Source: Streptantibioticus parmotrematis (GTDB lineage: Bacteria > Actinomycetota > Actinomycetes > Streptomycetales > Streptomycetaceae). From it: a DNA stretch of 64,000 bases. The notes under the pieces were generated by a model that worked only from the letters and a program-made list of their open reading frames with translations, did not search any database and was not told the DNA's origin. The translations under genes and the position numbers were made by a program. Shown here piece after piece: positions 63,075 through 64,000 of the stretch (position 1 is its first letter; each line of letters opens with the position of its first letter). The stretch is from positions 124,001 through 188,000 of the forward strand of contig NZ_JAINVZ010000003.1 of NCBI RefSeq assembly GCF_019890615.1, read 5' to 3'.

Positions 63075-63920
63075 ATGGCTGAGGCCCCGCAGCGCAGGTC
63101 GCGTCCGGTCTTCCGGGCGAGCGTCCTGCGCACCGAGCGGTTGACCCCGCACATGATCAGGGTGGTGCTCGGAGGCGGCCTCGACGGCTTCACCGCGGGC
63201 ACGTACACCGACCACTACGTGAAGCTGATCTTCCCGCAGGACGGCACCACCCTCCCGGAGCCGTTCGACCTGCGGCGCGTCCGCGAGGAACTGCCGCGCG
63301 AGCAGTGGCCCCGCACCCGCACCTACACCGTGCGGCACTGGGACCCGGACGCCGGCGAGCTGACCGTCGACTTCGTGCACCACGGCGACGAGGGCATCGC
63401 GGGCCCGTGGGCGGCGAACGCGCGGCCCGGCGACGAGCTGCTGTTCAGCGGCCCGGGAGGCGCCTACGCCCCGGACCCGACGGCCGCCTGGCACCTGCTC
63501 GCGGGCGACGAGAGCGCGCTGCCCGCGATCGCCGCGGCGGTCGAGCGGCTGCCCGAGGACGCGGTGGCGCACGTGTTCGTCGAGGTCGCCGACGAGCGGG
63601 AGGAACAGAAGCTCCAGGCCCCGTCCGGCGTCCGCATCACCTGGCTGCACCGCGACGCCCGTCCCATCGGCGAGGCGCTGGTGGGGGCCGTGCGGGCGCT
63701 GCCGTTCCCGGCCGGGACCCCGCAGGTCTTCGTGCACGGCGAGGCGAACTTCGTCAAGGAGCTGCGCCGCTACCTGCGCGTGGAGCGGCAGATCGAGCGC
63801 GAACTGCTGTCGGTCTCGGGCTACTGGCGCACCGGCGCCGACGAGGACGGCTGGCAGGCGTCGAAGTCCGACTGGAACCGCCAGGTGGAGTCCGAGCAGG
63901 AGAGCGGCACCGCTTCCTGA
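63075..63920 (+). CDS. Siderophore-interacting protein (FAD ferric-siderophore reductase)
   Basis: A 281-residue flavin reductase that releases iron from imported ferric siderophores. The FAD-binding motif is RTYTVRHWD at about 77-85, followed by a FAD pyrophosphate region (GPWAANARPGDELLFSGPGG) and the C-terminal SIP domain with HLLAGDESALPAIAA, VFVHGEANFVKELRRYL and YWRTGADEDGWQ. AGGGAG lies six bases before the ATG, and an iron box is just upstream. No siderophore genes are in the window. Confidence 0.93.
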   Translation: MAEAPQRRSRPVFRASVLRTERLTPHMIRVVLGGGLDGFTAGTYTDHYVKLIFPQDGTTLPEPFDLRRVREELPREQWPRTRTYTVRHWDPDAGELTVDFVHHGDEGIAGPWAANARPGDELLFSGPGGAYAPDPTAAWHLLAGDESALPAIAAAVERLPEDAVAHVFVEVADEREEQKLQAPSGVRITWLHRDARPIGEALVGAVRALPFPAGTPQVFVHGEANFVKELRRYLRVERQIERELLSVSGYWRTGADEDGWQASKSDWNRQVESEQESGTAS

Positions 63921-64000
63921 CCCGGCCGCACGAGACGCCATCCGACGCCGCCCCCTGACACTCCGTCATACCGGCTGCCCACGGCCGGGGTTCACCGTGA

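Overview
The window is chromosomal DNA of a high-GC actinomycete, almost certainly Streptomyces or a close relative in the Streptomycetaceae. The evidence is the very high third-position GC, frequent GTG and TTG starts, start/stop overlaps of the GTGA and ATGA type, and a gene order that from memory parallels the S. coelicolor core chromosome around SCO1557-SCO1621 (metNIQ, argCJBDR, argGH, pheST, rplT-rpmI-infC, glnA4, proline/betaine uptake). No rRNA, tRNA, CRISPR array, integrase or intact insertion sequence was seen. It is not an antibiotic-type biosynthetic cluster.

Layout. 0-10 kb: a SAM methyltransferase, the methionine importer metQ-metI-metN (minus) with a small candidate leader ORF, two overlapping small membrane-protein genes, a GNAT acetyltransferase, a small sigma-like regulator, a PlsC acyltransferase, and a TetR-MFS efflux pair with a four-half-site operator. 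10-18 kb: the complete late arginine pathway on the minus strand, argC-J-B-D-R, a terminator, then argG-H, with ARG-box-like sites at both promoters. 18-36 kb: an accessory stretch that splits arg from pheST. It holds a decayed ATPase-like fragment, a CGNR regulator with MFS pump and epoxide hydrolase, an XRE/SDR divergent pair with a 21-bp palindrome, a UvrA-like ABC protein, VOC/AraC, DinB, monomeric isocitrate dehydrogenase, an S4 protein, another MFS pump, DUF1918, DUF6314, a hydroxyacyl-CoA dehydrogenase, a GH16-like lipoprotein and a SpoIIE-type phosphatase. 36-45 kb: core translation genes (pheT, pheS, a sensor kinase, a SpoU methyltransferase, rplT, rpmI, infC). 44-48 kb: DUF1844, a 6 x 22 bp tandem array, an SseB-like protein, an orphan mycosin-like protease and its overlapping membrane partner. 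48-55 kb: a PLP-dependent racemase-fold enzyme and a gamma-glutamylated-amine catabolic cluster (glnA4-like synthetase, aldehyde dehydrogenase, SDR, FadR-type regulator, class I amidotransferase) with the same operator-like motif at both promoters. 55-64 kb: a secreted HNH nuclease-like lipoprotein, a FUSC transporter, a metal-receptor-fold protein, a betaine-type ABC importer, a stand-alone 5'-3' exonuclease and an iron-box-controlled siderophore-interacting protein.

Points most worth a second look: infC has an in-frame stop just before its conserved N-terminus and no ATG/GTG/TTG between, so it must start at an ATC codon; the TetR-MFS promoter carries four ATGAGAC half-sites exactly symmetric about one centre; the glnA4 and amidotransferase promoters share AAGGTATG-N7-ACCWT; and the argR terminator overlaps the argG promoter. 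All calls were made by reading the sequence; no database search was run.
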